A stretch of 9,316 nt of DNA, from positions 1-9,316 of the forward strand of contig JANWJA010000059.1 of NCBI GenBank assembly GCA_025449615.1, in the 5' to 3' direction. The notes under the pieces are model-generated. The model was not told where the DNA came from. It did no database searches and was given only the letters and a program-made list of their open reading frames with translations. Positions 7,416 to 9,316 of the stretch are shown in pieces. The position numbers and the translations under genes are program-made. How positions within the stretch are numbered: the stretch's first letter is position 1; every line of letters starts with the position of its first letter. The DNA comes from Methyloceanibacter sp. Its GTDB lineage: Bacteria > Pseudomonadota > Alphaproteobacteria > Rhizobiales > Methyloligellaceae.

Positions 7416-8121
7416 GTTCGAACCAGGTCTCCGCTTCCTTCAGGGCGTCCGGCGTTCCGACATGCATCCAGCACCCGTCGAGCCGGATCCCAAACAATCG
7501 TCCCGCTTGCAGCGATCGGTCCCATAACAAGTTCAGCGAGAATCGCCCGTCGGGCGCATCCTTGAACAGCCGCTGGTCACAGATCGACACCCCGGCAAAT
7601 GCAAAGGGTACGACCTGCCGTTCGCCTCTCCGGGCAAGTCTACCGTCCGGCGCCATGCTGAAATCGCCTCTCCCGAAATAGCCCATGCTCGACGACAGCG
7701 GCGCAAGCAACAGCAGGCAGTCCATCTCCTTCGGATCCCATTGCCGCAGCATCGCGTTGAGGGCGGGTGTCACGCCTTCGCTCCAGACCGAGTCGGAATT
7801 GTGGACGAAGAAAGGACCATCGCCCAAAAGCGGCAACGCCTTCTTCACGCCGCCGCCAGTGTCGAGCAGGCGATCGCGTTCGTCGGAAATGACGATCTCC
7901 GGCTCCCTGCGCGGCCGAAGATGGGCCTCGATCTGCTCGGCGAGATAATGCACGTTGACGACGGCCTTTTCCACGTGCGCCGCTTCGAGCCTGTCGAGCA
8001 CATGGTCGATCAGCGGCCGGCCGGCGAGCGTCACCATCGGCTTTGGAATCTTGTCCGTGAGTGGGCGCATGCGCTCGCCATGCCCCGCCGCCAGCACCAT
8101 GGCTGTCCTAGCGCGAGTCAT
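7402..8121 (-). CDS. murU: MurU-like nucleotidyltransferase (MurNAc-1-phosphate uridylyltransferase)
   Basis: A sugar-1-phosphate nucleotidyltransferase of the NTP_transferase family, 239 residues. By similarity to Pseudomonas MurU it would convert MurNAc-1-phosphate and UTP to UDP-MurNAc in cytoplasmic peptidoglycan salvage. Evidence: signature loop LAAGHGERMRPLTDKIPKP (10–28) with the catalytic arginine and lysine, LLDTGGGVKKALPLLG (85–100) close to MurU's ETGGGIFKALPLLG, metal-binding aspartate in NSDSVW (108–113), and the C-terminal GCWMHVGTPDALKEAE (216–231) like MurU's HWVDVGT. The NSD replaces the usual NGD. The gene sits 12 bases after an AmgK-like kinase, the known functional partner, which supports MurU over generic glucose- or mannose-1-phosphate transferases. 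The ATG at 8121 has only a weak AAGAG upstream, so coupling is likely. Nucleotide and sugar specificity are inferred. Confidence 0.82.
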   Translation of the reverse strand: MTRARTAMVLAAGHGERMRPLTDKIPKPMVTLAGRPLIDHVLDRLEAAHVEKAVVNVHYLAEQIEAHLRPRREPEIVISDERDRLLDTGGGVKKALPLLGDGPFFVHNSDSVWSEGVTPALNAMLRQWDPKEMDCLLLLAPLSSSMGYFGRGDFSMAPDGRLARRGERQVVPFAFAGVSICDQRLFKDAPDGRFSLNLLWDRSLQAGRLFGIRLDGCWMHVGTPDALKEAETWFEREGA

Positions 8122-8133
8122 CTGCTTGCGCTC

Positions 8134-9316
8134 TTACAATGAAAGTGTCGGAAGCGACTCCGCATCGGGAAGCTCGCGCTTATACCAGGCTCCGAGTTCG
8201 GCGAGCGCAGGATGCTCAAGGTCGCGCGCGAGATAACGCGCGACCCGCGGGATGTGAGTGAGATAACCGCGCTTGCCGTCACGTTTCGCCAATCGGGCAA
8301 AGATGCCGAGGATCTTCGAGTTGCGTTGCGCGCCAAGCGTGGCATAGAGAGTCTTGAATCGGTCGCTTGAAAATTGCTTGTCCTTGGCGCTCCGGGCGGC
8401 ACAGTAGCGAGCCAAATGCTCGGCTTCAAGCGCTTCCGGCATGTCGAGCCGCGCATCTTGTAGCACCGACACCAGGTCGTAGGCGGCGCATCCGACAAGC
8501 GCATCCTGGAAGTCGAGAATTCCGACCTTCCTCAAGCCTTGGCGCTCCTTGAGCCACATCAGATTGGGAGAGTGATAGTCCCGCAAGACGATGGTCTGAT
8601 CCTCACTCGCGGCCGCTTTCAGCAAGGGGCGCCAGAGGCCGGCAAATTGCTCTCTGACACTGTCGGGCATCGGCCTGCCATGAACCGCGGGCCAAAACCA
8701 GTCGATCAGCAGCGTGGCCTCGGTCAGAAGCGCGTCAGCGTCATAATGCGGCAACCGGTAGGGTCGAGCTCCCTCGATCGCTAAGATGTCACCTTGAGGC
8801 TCGGCCACAATGGCGAGCAGAACGTCTGCGGCCGCACCGTAGAGCTCGTGCATGGAGGTGCCGCTATCCAAGGCCCGCTTGAATGTCGTGTCGCCAAGGT
8901 CTTCGAGCAGGATGAACCCACGTTCCAGATCGAAGGCGTAGATGGCCGGCGCCGATAAACCTCGCTCGCGGAGGGCGCCCGCGACAGCGACGAAGGGCGT
9001 CACGTCTTCGGCGAGGTGAACCAGCTGCGAGTAGGGCTTGCCGCCGTGGATTGGAGGACCGTCCGGCGCCTTCGGGGAGTTCATCAGGATCGCGTCGCGA
9101 TGGCCAAGTTGGAGCCGCGCATAGGAGCGGGCCGAGGCATCGCCTTGCAGATAGTCCGATGCCGCCTCGGCATAGTCCGTGTCACCAATGAACTCACAAA
9201 GCTCGCGCAGCCTTTTCAGCCTCTCGCCCCATGTGCCATGGCCCGCGAGCACGAGACGGCGCAAGTTAGGCTCGGCCGTCTCGTCCATCGCGATGTCGAG
9301 GCGATCCTCAGGGAGC
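8134..9316 (-). CDS. tsaE-amgK: TsaE / AmgK-like phosphotransferase fusion (5' end outside window)
   Basis: Partial gene. From the ATG at 9288 it encodes 384 residues, but the frame stays open to the edge, and the nine extra codons (LPEDRLDIA) followed by MDETAEPNLRRLVLAGHGTWGERL read as the C-terminus of TsaE, the ATPase of the t6A tRNA threonylcarbamoyl complex. The 9288 ATG is therefore probably internal. Counting from it, a phosphotransferase domain of the APH/AmgK type begins at about residue 32: nucleotide loop GDASARSYARL (49–59), hinge ILLEDLGD (126–133), catalytic loop LRDYHSPNLMWL (235–246; D237, N242) and metal-binding ILDFQDA (257–263; D259). AmgK phosphorylates MurNAc and GlcNAc at C1, and the murU gene 12 bases downstream supports that substrate. 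Such TsaE–phosphotransferase fusions are known in Alphaproteobacteria. The TsaE Walker A lies outside and cannot be checked. The stop is TAA (8136–8134). Confidence 0.85.
   Translation of the reverse strand, partial: LPEDRLDIAMDETAEPNLRRLVLAGHGTWGERLKRLRELCEFIGDTDYAEAASDYLQGDASARSYARLQLGHRDAILMNSPKAPDGPPIHGGKPYSQLVHLAEDVTPFVAVAGALRERGLSAPAIYAFDLERGFILLEDLGDTTFKRALDSGTSMHELYGAAADVLLAIVAEPQGDILAIEGARPYRLPHYDADALLTEATLLIDWFWPAVHGRPMPDSVREQFAGLWRPLLKAAASEDQTIVLRDYHSPNLMWLKERQGLRKVGILDFQDALVGCAAYDLVSVLQDARLDMPEALEAEHLARYCAARSAKDKQFSSDRFKTLYATLGAQRNSKILGIFARLAKRDGKRGYLTHIPRVARYLARDLEHPALAELGAWYKRELPDAESLPTLSL

Noticed and set aside
9286..9288. The ATG at 9288 as the true start of the phosphotransferase
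   Set aside because: The frame continues upstream to the window edge, and residues on both sides of this ATG look like one TsaE C-terminal segment; no Shine–Dalgarno sequence precedes it.
1..9316. A novel defence or mobile system
   Set aside because: Every long gene belongs to a recognisable housekeeping family in a compact operon, with no repeats, integrase, transposase or composition shift visible.

Overview
The window reads as an ordinary core-genome segment of a GC-rich alphaproteobacterium, most likely of the Hyphomicrobiales (Rhizobiales). Three things point there: AddAB of the long alphaproteobacterial type in place of RecBCD, a TsaE–aminoglycoside-phosphotransferase fusion, and a small secreted four-cysteine protein whose C-terminal style I associate with Bradyrhizobium relatives. 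The genus assignment is inference. No RNA gene, mobile element, CRISPR array or prophage signal was seen.

Layout. Nearly everything lies on the minus strand as a tight head-to-tail array, read from high to low coordinates: a TsaE/AmgK-like fusion running off the right edge (9316–8134), a MurU-like sugar-1-phosphate nucleotidyltransferase (8121–7402), addB (7415–4296), addA (4299–790) and thioredoxin trxA (736–401). murU and addB overlap by 14 bases and addB and addA by 4 bases (ATGA), so these genes are very probably one transcript with coupled translation. After addA there is a 50-base gap. It holds a GC-rich hairpin and the trxA ribosome binding site, and a candidate promoter overlaps the addA stop codon, so trxA may be transcribed both with the operon and on its own. 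On the plus strand at the left edge a small exported protein gene (5–367) converges on trxA. An 8-bp perfect stem overlaps its stop codon and may end transcription from both sides.

How the genes relate. The phosphotransferase and nucleotidyltransferase match the AmgK/MurU pair, which phosphorylates N-acetylmuramic acid at C1 and converts it to UDP-MurNAc, a cell-wall salvage route that bypasses fosfomycin-sensitive synthesis. AddA and AddB form the helicase–nuclease that resects double-strand breaks to load RecA. TsaE serves t6A tRNA modification. TrxA is the general cytosolic dithiol reductant. The grouping looks like a housekeeping operon of mixed function rather than a dedicated new system. 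The points most worth a second look are the TsaE–kinase fusion, the loss of helicase and Fe–S motifs in AddB, and the regulatory structures around trxA.
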